Source: Corynebacterium sp. ACRPO (GTDB taxonomy: Bacteria; Actinomycetota; Actinomycetes; Mycobacteriales; Mycobacteriaceae). From it: 64,000 bases of DNA. Of this stretch, positions 1-8,130 are shown one piece after another. The DNA lies in contig NZ_JAKRNE010000003.1 in NCBI RefSeq assembly GCF_022347205.1, forward strand, positions 124,001-188,000, written 5' to 3'. The position numbers and the translations under genes were made by a program. Position 1 is the stretch's first letter. Each line of letters opens with the position of its first letter. The notes below the pieces were generated by a model that was not told where the DNA came from, ran no database searches, and worked only from the letters and a program-made list of their open reading frames with translations.

Positions 1-311
1 GGGGTGCGCTGTGCGTAGTCGCGTGGCTGTGGGCCATGGACGGTGCCGCCACCGGTGTAGTGCGGTGCGCGGATGGAGCCCTGGCGTGCACGGCCGGTGC
101 CCTTCTGACGGAAAGGCTTGCGACCACCACCGCGGACGTCGCCGCGGGTCTTGGTTGCGTGGGTGCCCTGGCGTGCAGCAGCAAGCTGAGCGTTAACAAC
201 CTGGTGCATCAAAGCAATGGATGCCTCGGTGTCAAAGATTTCAGCTGGCAGGTCTACAGAGCCGTTGGTCTTACCCTCGGAAGTGTGGACGTCTAGCTTG
301 AGGTTGCTCAT
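1..311 (-). CDS. rplD: 50S ribosomal protein L4, N-terminal part (cut by window edge)
   Basis: The minus-strand reading frame starts at ATG 311-309 and runs off the left edge, giving about 103 residues. The translation starts [15 protein letters not shown] and contains the L4 loop [19 protein letters not shown], which in the family lines the peptide exit tunnel and contacts 23S rRNA. The start codon overlaps the rplC stop codon in an ATGA arrangement, so the two are translationally coupled within the S10 operon. The C-terminal half lies outside the window. Confidence 0.97.
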   Translation of the reverse strand, partial: MSNLKLDVHTSEGKTNGSVDLPAEIFDTEASIALMHQVVNAQLAAARQGTHATKTRGDVRGGGRKPFRQKGTGRARQGSIRAPHYTGGGTVHGPQPRDYAQRT

Positions 312-964
312 GCGTGTGCACCGCCCTTCACTGCGGTCTTAACGGTGACGAGGCCGCCGCGCGCACCAGGGATAGCACCCTTGATGAGCAGCAGGTTGGA
401 CTCGGCATCGATTTTCTGAATCTTCAGGTTCTGGGTGGTCACGCGGTCGTGGCCCATACGGCCAGCCATGCGCTTGCCCTTGAAGACGCGGCCCGGGGTA
501 GCAGCGCCGCCGATGCCGCCAACGCGGCGGTGAGCGGCCTGGTTACCGTGAGCTGCGCCCTGGCCTGCGAAGCCGTGGCGCTTCATGGCGCCGGCGTAGC
601 CGTGGCCCTTGGTCTTGCCGGTGACGTCAACGAAGGAGATACCTTCGAAGATGTCAACCTTGACCTCTTGGCCAACCTCGTATGCAGAGGTGTCGTCCAT
701 GCGGATTTCCGCAACGTGACGGCGCGGGGTTACGCCAGCCTTCTTGAAGTGTCCACCAACCGGCTTGTTTGCCTTGCGTGGGTCAATTTCGCCAAAGGCG
801 ATCTGGATGGCGCTGTAGCCATCGGTTTCGGGGGTGCGAATCTGGGTGACAACGCATGGCCCTGCCTCGACGACGGTAACCGGCACAACGCGGTTGTCCT
901 CATCGAAGACCTGGGTCATGCCGAGCTTCTTGCCCAGAATGCCCTTGATCTCGTTTTCACTCAT
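308..964 (-). CDS. rplC: 50S ribosomal protein L3
   Basis: The product is 218 residues, the usual length for actinobacterial L3, a primary 23S rRNA binder near the peptidyl-transferase centre. It begins [18 protein letters not shown] and contains the conserved [12 protein letters not shown] segment near residues 165-180. A GGAGAAC ribosome-binding site precedes ATG 964. It is the second gene of the S10 operon, 23 bases after rpsJ, and overlaps rplD by 4 bases. Confidence 0.98.
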   Translation of the reverse strand: MSENEIKGILGKKLGMTQVFDEDNRVVPVTVVEAGPCVVTQIRTPETDGYSAIQIAFGEIDPRKANKPVGGHFKKAGVTPRRHVAEIRMDDTSAYEVGQEVKVDIFEGISFVDVTGKTKGHGYAGAMKRHGFAGQGAAHGNQAAHRRVGGIGGAATPGRVFKGKRMAGRMGHDRVTTQNLKIQKIDAESNLLLIKGAIPGARGGLVTVKTAVKGGAHA

Positions 965-987
965 TATTTGTTCTCCACCAAAGTCGC

Positions 988-1293
988 TTACTGGATGTTC
1001 ACGTCGACGCTTGCCGGAAGATCGATGCGCATAAGAGCGTCAACGGTCTTCGGAGTTGGGTCGAGAATGTCGATCAGGCGCTTGTGAGTGCGCATCTCGA
1101 AGTGCTCGCGAGAGTCCTTGTACTTGTGCGGAGAACGAATAACTGCGTATACGTTCTTCTCGGTTGGGAGCGGCACTGGGCCAACTACACGAGCACCGGT
1201 ACGGGTAACGGTCTCGACGATCTTCTTTGCAGAAGCGTCGATAGCCTCGTGGTCATAGGCCTTCAGCCGAATGCGGATTTTTTGTCCCGCCAC
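988..1293 (-). CDS. rpsJ: 30S ribosomal protein S10
   Basis: The product is 101 residues starting [16 protein letters not shown], typical of S10, which sits in the 30S head and also pairs with NusB in antitermination. The start is GTG at 1293-1291, preceded by a modest AAGAGGA purine stretch. It is the first gene of the S10 operon. The operon promoter must lie in the long upstream interval, but no convincing -35/-10 pair could be assigned. Confidence 0.97.
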   Translation of the reverse strand: MAGQKIRIRLKAYDHEAIDASAKKIVETVTRTGARVVGPVPLPTEKNVYAVIRSPHKYKDSREHFEMRTHKRLIDILDPTPKTVDALMRIDLPASVDVNIQ

Positions 1294-2012
1294 GCTTATC
1301 CTCTTCCTCGCTTCCCCACTTTCACATTCCCGGCGTTTCCGGGGCGTGAAGCGGTGGGAAATTGCTTCTCGATTTCTCTATAACGTTGTCCGGGCTTGGG
1401 GCCTGACACAACGCCAGTGGTCTGACTGCCATGACGACCAAGAGTTGCGGTACATGGCAAGTGCCAGAACGCAGTGCTCTCGACGGGGTACAAGACCCGT
1501 AGTCAAAGTATTGTGAAGAGGACGGTTTTCACGCATTACACGTGGTGAGTGTCCAATTCGTCTACTGCCGCTGTTTATTTGCCATGCCCCTTCTCCGGTC
1601 CATCTTCTCGGGGTGTCACTGCTCTAACGCGGACCTAGCCCGATTGGATGACCTTCCAGTCAATGCTTCAGGTTTTCCTGAAGCATGGCGACAACGAAGG
1701 TGTCATGTTCGCTTTACCAGCTCAGCGTCTCCCCGAGACTCATGCTTGGCGACGTCCGCCGCCATCACCGAACCTCGGTTCTCGCTGCCCTGTTAAAGCA
1801 ACCTTTGTATTTAAGCATGTTGGGCTGCGGTTTTTCAAGCCGCGTATTAAACCGTGCCAAAAATCACGTTTTGGAAAATTTTGTTGCCTCGCACCCCACA
1901 CTCGGCTGAGAAGTATCTAAGCTCGGAGGTAATGGCTGTGGACTCTTTGTCCTGCCTAGATAGTTGAATATCGCGTTCATGCATCACCCAATAGAGAAAG
2001 GCTCACTCGCCC
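1294..2012. other. 719-base divergent intergenic region between the S10 operon and the Asp23 operon
   Basis: No convincing gene was found. It should contain the promoters of both the S10 operon (leftward) and the Asp23 operon (rightward). A perfect 10-bp hairpin lies at 1663-1686. The part at about 1800-1910 is clearly richer in A and T than its surroundings. Weak -10-like hexamers occur on both strands, but none has a good -35 at the right distance, so no promoter is claimed. Confidence 0.6.
1663..1686. repeat. Perfect 10-bp inverted repeat with TTTT loop
   Basis: ATGCTTCAGG at 1663-1672 and its exact complement CCTGAAGCAT at 1677-1686 flank a four-base TTTT loop. Neither side is followed by a T-tract in the reading direction, so it is not a standard terminator. 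It could be a structured element of the S10 leader or a protein-binding site. Confidence 0.7.
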
Positions 2013-2492
2013 ATGTCTGAAAACAAGACCCCTGCACAAAACTCTGACAACCAGGTTCCTGCTTCCGAGGAGCGCGAGGTCAATAACAACCTGGAAACCC
2101 AGTACGGCACCACCACCATCGATGATGTCGTGGTGTCCAAGATTGCCGGTATCGCTGCCCGCGAGGTTTCCGGCGTGGATTCCCTGGGTGGCGGCGGCGC
2201 TCGCATGATCGGCAATATCCGCGAGTCCTTCGGTGCTTCTGAAGACGTCCGCCAGGGCGTGGACGTAGAGGTAGCAGACGGGAGCGCTCGCATCGAGGTT
2301 GCCATCACCGCTGAGTACGGCGTGGCCATCCACGAGCTCGCCGAGGCCATCCGCCGCAACATCATGAATGCCGTTGAGCGCATGACCGGCCTGAGCGTCG
2401 AGCGCGTCAACGTTGTTGTTCACGACGTTAAGCTGCCGAAGGATGAGTCCGAGGCTGAGGACCAGGCTGCTTTGAACCAGGGTCAGGCTTAA
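2013..2492 (+). CDS. Asp23/Gls24 family envelope stress response protein
   Basis: The product is 159 residues. A low-complexity acidic N-terminus of about 30 residues is followed by the Asp23 domain (TTTIDDVVVSKIAGIAAREV, then a GG-rich turn, then VEVADGSARIEVAITAEYGV and HELAEAIRRNI), as expected for the family. In Firmicutes Asp23 is a cytoplasmic protein tethered to the membrane by AmaP and linked to cell-envelope homeostasis. It leads a six-gene operon in which the last gene resembles AmaP, which supports the same role. The upstream purine box AGAGAAAGG lies about 13 bases before ATG 2013. Confidence 0.9.
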   Translation: MSENKTPAQNSDNQVPASEEREVNNNLETQYGTTTIDDVVVSKIAGIAAREVSGVDSLGGGGARMIGNIRESFGASEDVRQGVDVEVADGSARIEVAITAEYGVAIHELAEAIRRNIMNAVERMTGLSVERVNVVVHDVKLPKDESEAEDQAALNQGQA

Positions 2493-2497
2493 GCCCA

Positions 2498-2845
2498 ATG
2501 CCTGAGCCCCGAGCACGTTTCGAGCTCGAGGTAAGCCACGCCCGCGCTATTGCGGAGGCAGTCCAGAAGGTGCGCGGCGTCGCCGCGCTCGACGGCGGTT
2601 CGTTCGGTTCGGTCAGTTTGTACCTACCGGGCGAGCGCATCGTCGGCATGCGCCGGCCCGACCCACGCGATGATCGCCACCTGCAGATCAATATTCGCGT
2701 TGATATCAGCGCCGCGCCGGACCTTTATGCCTTGGCAGAAGATATTCGGTCCGCCGCCCGTGGGGCTTGTCCCGAACTGCAGCGCATTGACGTTGAGTTT
2801 TCTGACGCCGTAGATGGCTTATCCGCTGCTCCATCGAAGGAATAG
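2498..2845 (+). CDS. Asp23-operon protein of unknown function (115 aa)
   Basis: The gene starts 5 bases after the Asp23 stop codon. The product has 115 residues, no membrane segment, and an alternating pattern (LQINIRVDISAAPDLYALAE) that resembles the strand-helix layout of Asp23 domains. A short divergent Asp23-like fold is therefore possible but is an inference. It probably works with its neighbours at the membrane. Confidence 0.75.
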   Translation: MPEPRARFELEVSHARAIAEAVQKVRGVAALDGGSFGSVSLYLPGERIVGMRRPDPRDDRHLQINIRVDISAAPDLYALAEDIRSAARGACPELQRIDVEFSDAVDGLSAAPSKE

Positions 2846-2847
2846 AT

Positions 2848-3042
2848 ATGAAGAATTACACCACTTTGGGCATCATTTCCGGCCTTATTCTTGCCTTCTT
2901 TTTGTACCTAGGCTGGGGTCCTACTTTGCTCGCGGTACTTCTTGCCGCAATCGGCGGCATTGTGGGTGCACACTTTGATGGCCGTATTGATCTCACTTCT
3001 GTGTGGAATGGCCTCATTGGTAAGGAGAAAGGCCAAGGTTAA
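2848..3042 (+). CDS. DUF2273-like small membrane protein
   Basis: The product is 64 residues with two predicted membrane helices (about residues 5-22 and 26-42), followed by a short polar tail. In other genomes DUF2273 proteins are encoded beside Asp23 and AmaP, and the size and two-helix layout fit. It begins 2 bases after the preceding stop codon, and its stop overlaps the next start by one base. Confidence 0.8.
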   Translation: MKNYTTLGIISGLILAFFLYLGWGPTLLAVLLAAIGGIVGAHFDGRIDLTSVWNGLIGKEKGQG

Positions 3043-4007
3043 TGACAGATAGTTCCACTCAGGGCCACACGCGTATCTCGCTGCGGACCATGGAACACAT
3101 CGTTACCGCCGCGATTGCTAGCGTGCCCGGCACCAAGGCTATAGAGGCCAAGCTAGCGGGCATCGGCGGCCGCGGTTTTCCACGGGTCTCGGTCCAAATG
3201 GACCCAGAGCGCGAGGTAGCAGCCGTCAACGCCACCATTGGCGTGGTGTGGCCTTCGCCGGTCACCACGGTGGCGGAACATACTCGTGCCGCCATCTCGG
3301 AAGCCATCGCGGCGCACACCGGTTATTCCACCACGCGCGTCAACGTCACCGTCGGCGGTTCCGTTCCGGGCAATCGAGTAACTGCCGCAGAGGTGGAACA
3401 GCGCCAAGTCGCTGCTGCCGTCGCGCCCCACATCACGCCCTCGCCGGTATGGCAGCCGGTCACTGCGGAGTCGGTGAATGTACGCAGCATTGCCACACCG
3501 CAGGAGGCACCGGTGCGCACCATCGCTGCGCCGGCCGCCGGCGTCGCAGTGCAGTCCGTGAACACCCCGCGCGAGGCCGAGGTACGCAACATTTCTGCTG
3601 ACCTCCCAGACCACGAGCTGCGTGAGATTTCGTCCCCAAGCGACCACTCGATGCGGCCGATTAGGGAACCCAAGCCGGTTCGCGTGCGCAGCGTGACTGC
3701 ACCTCGCCCAGCCAGGTTGCTCCCTAGTGGGCAGGTTCGTCCGCTGGCACGGAAGGTTCAGGTAGCAGCCCCTCGGCCGCAGCCGCTGCGCGAGATCGAG
3801 ATTCGCCACGAATGGACTCCGCACCGCGTCGAGGCCCCCAAGTCTGCCCCTGCGCGCACGGTAAAGGCCCCGCGGCCACAACCGCTCAAACGCATTGAGG
3901 TCACGCCGGCAAATCCTCGGCCGGTGCACGTCGATGCGCCGCGACCCGAGCCGTTGCGCGCCATTTCCATTAACCCGTACCGCCCACAAGGAGGCAATAA
4001 TGGCTGA
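3042..4007 (+). CDS. Asp23-related protein with a long Pro/Arg-rich repeat tail
   Basis: The product is 321 residues. Residues 1-115 resemble an Asp23-type domain (HIVTAAIASVPGTKAIEAKL, VNATIGVVWPSPVTTVAEHT). From about residue 130 to the end the protein has no obvious globular domain. It is a basic, proline-rich series of degenerate modules of the type V-x-APRP-x-PLR-x-I, for example VQVAAPRPQPLREIEI and VHVDAPRPEPLRAISI. There is no signal peptide or membrane segment. Such a basic tail could bind acidic lipids, nucleic acid or partner proteins, which is speculative. It overlaps the next gene by 8 bases. Confidence 0.75.
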   Translation: MTDSSTQGHTRISLRTMEHIVTAAIASVPGTKAIEAKLAGIGGRGFPRVSVQMDPEREVAAVNATIGVVWPSPVTTVAEHTRAAISEAIAAHTGYSTTRVNVTVGGSVPGNRVTAAEVEQRQVAAAVAPHITPSPVWQPVTAESVNVRSIATPQEAPVRTIAAPAAGVAVQSVNTPREAEVRNISADLPDHELREISSPSDHSMRPIREPKPVRVRSVTAPRPARLLPSGQVRPLARKVQVAAPRPQPLREIEIRHEWTPHRVEAPKSAPARTVKAPRPQPLKRIEVTPANPRPVHVDAPRPEPLRAISINPYRPQGGNNG

Positions 4008-4566
4008 TCAGCACATGCCTGAACACTTTGGGCAGCAGCCGAAGGCGTCTCCGGCGGCGCGTACTTGGGCCGTGATCCTTGGGCTCCTGCTGCTCGCCGC
4101 GGGCGTCGTCGGTGTGCGCGAGACGTGGCTGGTGGGGTCCGGTTCTGACGCGCAGTCCTGGGTACAGCCGGTGCTTAATCTCATTGCTACTGAAGAGCTG
4201 CAGACCTGGATGATCTGGGCCGGCGTCGCCTCCATCGTCGTAGGCCTAATTTTCCTCTTCGCGGCAGTGAAGACGCGCCGCACCACGCACATGCAACTTG
4301 CCTCCGATACCGCCTCCATGTGGATGCGGCCGGTGGATATCGCCCGCCTCTCTTCGGCCACTGCTCGCCGTGTTCCGGGAGTGGCCTCGGCGCAGACCTC
4401 CGCGGATAGCAAGACGGCCAAGGTCACCGTCAATGGCGATACGGACGATGCGGAGCTGCAGGGCCGGGTGGAGACGGCAGTAACGCGCTGCCTGGCCCAC
4501 CTCAAGAATCCACCGCAGGTCACCGTGGCTGTAGAGAAGATTCCGGAGTTGGATAACAATGTCTAG
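4000..4566 (+). CDS. DUF6286-like membrane protein of the Asp23 operon
   Basis: I chose ATG 4000 because AAGGAGG lies at 3988-3994, 5 bases upstream; an upstream in-frame start at 3895 would lie deep in the previous gene. The product is 188 residues with two membrane helices (about 23-42 and 72-92) and a C-terminal domain with an Asp23-like alternating pattern (AKVTVNGDTDDAELQGRVE). This layout is typical of Asp23-partner membrane proteins in actinobacteria. The DUF number is from memory of the family layout. Confidence 0.75.
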   Translation: MADQHMPEHFGQQPKASPAARTWAVILGLLLLAAGVVGVRETWLVGSGSDAQSWVQPVLNLIATEELQTWMIWAGVASIVVGLIFLFAAVKTRRTTHMQLASDTASMWMRPVDIARLSSATARRVPGVASAQTSADSKTAKVTVNGDTDDAELQGRVETAVTRCLAHLKNPPQVTVAVEKIPELDNNV

Positions 4567-5134
4567 AAAACTTGCTACCTTTGACCGCATCCTGCTGGGC
4601 CTGCTGGGAATCATCCTCATTGCTTTGGGCGTGTGGCCCATCTTGATCCACTTCAACGTGGAGTTTGCCAAGTACTTAGCCCTGTGGGTGGACCACGATA
4701 CGTGGAAGAGCTTGGCGGACAATGACTGGTGGGTGTGGGCGCTGGCCGGTGGCTCCGCACTGCTACTTATTCTGGGACTGTGGATTGTGGTGGCTAACCT
4801 GCGCCACCGCCGTTTCAACAATGTGGAGTCCGCTTCTTCCAATGACAAGGGCTCTATCACGACCTCGATGAACGCTATCGCCGGCGCCGTGGCCCAGGAT
4901 TTGGATGGAGTCAAGGGCGTAGACCACGTAGAGCGCCTTGTGGCTTATGATCGCGCGCGGCCCACGCTGCAGTACACAGTGACGGCAAATCCAGACACTC
5001 CGGTGGAGCGCCTTACTGGCGCCGTTGAAACCAATGAGCGCGATTTTCGGGCAGCGTTTCCCGACGCCGATTTGGACACCATTTACAAGCTGCAGTTCAC
5101 CAAGGTAGGTCCGATGAAGGACCTATCCGAATAA
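4559..5134 (+). CDS. AmaP-like alkaline-shock membrane anchor protein
   Basis: The product is 191 residues. It has two membrane helices near the N-terminus (about 9-29 and 60-82) and a C-terminal soluble domain of about 100 residues. AmaP proteins share this design and dock Asp23 to the membrane. The gene overlaps its upstream neighbour by 8 bases and ends the six-gene operon. Its last 12 bases overlap the converging gene on the other strand. No terminator is visible. Confidence 0.8.
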   Translation: MSRKLATFDRILLGLLGIILIALGVWPILIHFNVEFAKYLALWVDHDTWKSLADNDWWVWALAGGSALLLILGLWIVVANLRHRRFNNVESASSNDKGSITTSMNAIAGAVAQDLDGVKGVDHVERLVAYDRARPTLQYTVTANPDTPVERLTGAVETNERDFRAAFPDADLDTIYKLQFTKVGPMKDLSE

Positions 5135-5821
5135 CGGGTTAGGAGTCTCCGCCACCAAGATTTCCTGAACGGTCCCAAGGCGGGCCGACTCGCCGCCCCC
5201 GAGGATCATTTCCAGTTCCTCACCGGGGCGGCATTTTTCTATGCGCTGCCACGAGTAGTCCTGGCGAGTTACGCGGCGGTTTTCCTTAGCAAATAGGTGC
5301 AGCCCATGATCAAGCACACCGATGGCCGCTGCGAAGCGAAGAATGAACACGAAATCACCCAAATCCTGCCGCTTGAGGCCATTAAGGTCTGGACACTCAG
5401 CACTCAACCGCATGAGACTTGAGACCACGCCAAAGCGGTGCTCAAAGCCCTCGGTATCCCGGATGGTAAATGGGCGGCCAGGGCCCGTGGGGCGAATGGA
5501 CTCATAGGCCCACACCACAGGCTGGGTATCGGGGCGGCGCACGATGATGTGGGTGGGGGTGGCGGTGATGCGGTAGGTGGGGACGTCGGCAAGCACGAGC
5601 CATTCCCCTTCCACAATGCGGCCGCCCTCCAAGGGAAGCAAGGGCGGGTGCACGCCCGCCTGGCGCTCCAATTCCGCAACGAGTTCGGCGTCGGTGGTGC
5701 CCCATCCAATGCCTTGATTAGCCAGCATGGCAAAGAAAGTGGGAAGGCTGAGGTCGGGCTGACCCTCCCAGGCGCGGCGGAGGGACTCAAGCGTGGGATC
5801 GATGCGGGTGGGGTCATCCAT
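5123..5821 (-). CDS. Conserved hypothetical protein (232 aa)
   Basis: I do not recognise a characterised family. The protein is soluble, with an N-terminal helical part (SLRRAWEGQPDLSLPTFFAM) and a central beta-rich part (TPTHIIVRRPDTQPVVWAYE). It has no signal peptide or membrane segment. ATG 5821 is preferred; a TTG at 5830 in the same frame would add three residues. The gene converges on the amaP-like gene with a 12-base overlap. Codon use matches the neighbours, so it is probably a real gene. Confidence 0.7.
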   Translation of the reverse strand: MDDPTRIDPTLESLRRAWEGQPDLSLPTFFAMLANQGIGWGTTDAELVAELERQAGVHPPLLPLEGGRIVEGEWLVLADVPTYRITATPTHIIVRRPDTQPVVWAYESIRPTGPGRPFTIRDTEGFEHRFGVVSSLMRLSAECPDLNGLKRQDLGDFVFILRFAAAIGVLDHGLHLFAKENRRVTRQDYSWQRIEKCRPGEELEMILGGGESARLGTVQEILVAETPNPLFG

Positions 5822-6048
5822 ATCCGCCAAGATTACCCAGCACCGGCGCCGGTCCGGCAGCCGGGGCCGAGAGGAGAATTTTCACCCCCGAGGTAATTTC
5901 ATTCAATTAAATAAATACTATAAGTGTTCAACAATCTCGAGCCGCGTATTTCCTGCTCAAGGTGTATTTATTGAAGGTTTTCCCACCTTAGCCGCGTTCA
6001 GTAATACCTGTCATTTTATTGGGGATTTATGTCACGGGGCTAATGTGA

Positions 6049-6077
6049 TTGTGCTCCGCGTAACAGGTTATTAGATT
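6049..6077 (+). promoter_or_regulatory. Candidate promoter of the peptide ABC transporter operon
   Basis: TTGTGC at 6049-6054 and TAGATT at 6072-6077 are separated by 17 bases, about 77 bases before the first start codon. The whole interval 5831-6153 is unusually A/T-rich for this genome and holds no gene. Confidence 0.5.
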
Positions 6078-6153
6078 AGTCACATACAACGTTTTGCTCG
6101 TTGGATACACCTTTGCACCCCGTTTCCTGCTTAACCGCGCACGGAGAATCTCT

Positions 6154-7137
6154 ATGACTAAATATCTGATCAAAAAGACCTTGGGCTGGTTACTCATGAT
6201 CTTTTTGGCTACCAACCTCGCCTATCTCTTGGCGGCCAGCTTCCTGGACCCACGGTCCAACTACACCGGCCGCCGACCACCGCTTTCACCGGAGGAAATC
6301 AATAGCCTCCTCGAGCCCTATAACCTCAGCCCCGATACCCCACTTGTGCAACGCTGGTGGACCTGGCTGACCAATATCCTCACCTCTTGGGACTGGGGCC
6401 AATCCCCGGTGGGCGAGGTGGTGAATTCAGAAATTAGCTACCGCATCTGGGTTTCCGCGCAGCTGCTCTTACTCTCCACCATTTTGTCCATTCTCATCGG
6501 CGTGGCCGTGGGCGTTTACACCGCTTCGCGCCAGTACAAGACCGGCGACCGCATCTGGCAGGGCATTTCCATCATCGCGATGAATACCCACGTGGTCGTG
6601 GCGTCCATCGCCGTGGTGTGGGGCGCGCTGAAGATTAACGAGCTCAGCGGCAAGAAGATTTTCTATGTCGTCGGCTCTCATTCGCTAGACGTGGAAGGCT
6701 TCTTTCCCAAGCTGGTGGACTCCGCACAGCACTTGATTCTTCCCACCATTTCACTGGTCTTCATTAGCTACGCCAGCTATCACATGACCCAGCGCACCTT
6801 GCTGCTGGATAACTTGGATGCGGACTATGTGCGCACCGCCCGCGCTAAGGGCTTGACCCGCCAACAGGCGATTCGCAAGCACGCACTGCGCACCTCCATC
6901 ATCCCCGTGGCAACCTCGGTGGCCTTTTCCATCCCCGGCATCTTCACCGGTGCGGTGATGACCGAGCGCATCTTTGGCTGGAACGGCATGGGCCAGTACT
7001 TCATCGAGACCATTAGCAAGAACGACGTCAACGGTGCAGCCGCTGTCGCTGCCTTTGGCGCTGCCATGACGGCCATCTCCGCGGTATTGGCGGACCTGGT
7101 TGTCGTCGCGCTTGATCCACGAGTGAGGGTGAGTTAA
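6154..7137 (+). CDS. Peptide/nickel-type ABC transporter permease (DppB/OppB family)
   Basis: The product has 327 residues and six predicted membrane helices. It has the binding-protein-dependent permease signature ARAKGLTRQQAIRKHALR at about residues 230-247, which docks to the ATPase. I chose ATG 6154, with CGGAGAA 5 bases upstream; an in-frame TTG at 6094 has no ribosome-binding site. It is the first gene of a four-gene importer operon and its stop codon abuts the next start. The large substrate-binding protein suggests oligopeptides or a similar ligand, but the ligand cannot be read from sequence. Confidence 0.92.
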   Translation: MTKYLIKKTLGWLLMIFLATNLAYLLAASFLDPRSNYTGRRPPLSPEEINSLLEPYNLSPDTPLVQRWWTWLTNILTSWDWGQSPVGEVVNSEISYRIWVSAQLLLLSTILSILIGVAVGVYTASRQYKTGDRIWQGISIIAMNTHVVVASIAVVWGALKINELSGKKIFYVVGSHSLDVEGFFPKLVDSAQHLILPTISLVFISYASYHMTQRTLLLDNLDADYVRTARAKGLTRQQAIRKHALRTSIIPVATSVAFSIPGIFTGAVMTERIFGWNGMGQYFIETISKNDVNGAAAVAAFGAAMTAISAVLADLVVVALDPRVRVS

Positions 7138-8130
7138 ATGACCCCATCTAAAGACCGCAACTATTTCAAGCAGGAACCGCGCGGGGAAATCACCGCACAC
7201 AGCGAGGTCACTTCGGGAGACCCCTTCTCCCCCGCCGAGGCCGAGCAGGTAGCCACCCTGGAGCAGATGCCCCGTGGCACCTCGCGCTACAAGCTGTACC
7301 TGCGCCGCTTCTTCCGCAATAAGCTGGCCACCTTGGGTCTTATCATCTTGGCTTTCTTGGTCCTTGCGGCGCTTTTTGGCGGCTTCTTTGCCAAGTGGGA
7401 CTACACCGAGCCGGACTTCCTTGCACTGTCGGAGCCGCCGAGCCCCGAGCACTGGTTTGGCACGAATGACACCGGCAATGACCTCTATGCCCAGACCATT
7501 CACGGCTTGGGGAGGTCACTGACCATCGCCATCGTGGTATCACTGGCCACCTTGGTCATCTCCGCGTTCATCGGATCCGCTGCAGCCTTGTGGGGAGGCA
7601 TCGCCGAAAAGGCGGTGCTGGCGGTCATTCACTTCCTGCTGTCCATCCCTACCTTCCTGCTCATCGCACTGGTGGTGGCGGATTCCGGCGGCGACTGGAA
7701 GCTGCTCATCGTCGTACTCATCCTCTTTGGCTGGATGTACCAGGCCCGCGTGATTTGGTCGCTAGCGCTTACGGTGCGCGAGCAAGACTACGTCCGCGCG
7801 GCGAGCTACATGGGCGTGTCCAAGCTGCGCACCATCGTGCGCCACGTCATTCCCAATATTGGTTCGCTACTCATCATCCAGTTTGTCTTCGGCGTGGTGG
7901 GCACCGTGGGCTCAGAGACGGCCCTGTCCTTCCTGGGGTTGGGCGTCAAGCTTCCCGACGTCTCCCTCGGCACCCTCCTGCAGGGCGGCACCGCCGCCGT
8001 GCAATCCTCCCCATGGCTGTTCTACTTCCCTGCCGCAACCCTGACCTTGCTCACCGTGTCCATGGCTTTCATTGGCGATGGCCTGCGCGATGCACTCGAC
8101 CCCAACTCGAATTCCGGAGGTAAAGCATGA
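7138..8130 (+). CDS. Peptide/nickel-type ABC transporter permease (DppC/OppC family)
   Basis: The product is 330 residues. A cytoplasmic N-terminal stretch of about 60 residues (including SRYKLYLRRFFRNKLA) leads into six membrane helices, and the coupling loop contains AASYMGVSKLRTIVRHVIPN. DppC-type proteins share this layout. The start codon follows the dppB-type stop directly, and the stop overlaps the ATPase start in ATGA form. Confidence 0.92.
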   Translation: MTPSKDRNYFKQEPRGEITAHSEVTSGDPFSPAEAEQVATLEQMPRGTSRYKLYLRRFFRNKLATLGLIILAFLVLAALFGGFFAKWDYTEPDFLALSEPPSPEHWFGTNDTGNDLYAQTIHGLGRSLTIAIVVSLATLVISAFIGSAAALWGGIAEKAVLAVIHFLLSIPTFLLIALVVADSGGDWKLLIVVLILFGWMYQARVIWSLALTVREQDYVRAASYMGVSKLRTIVRHVIPNIGSLLIIQFVFGVVGTVGSETALSFLGLGVKLPDVSLGTLLQGGTAAVQSSPWLFYFPAATLTLLTVSMAFIGDGLRDALDPNSNSGGKA

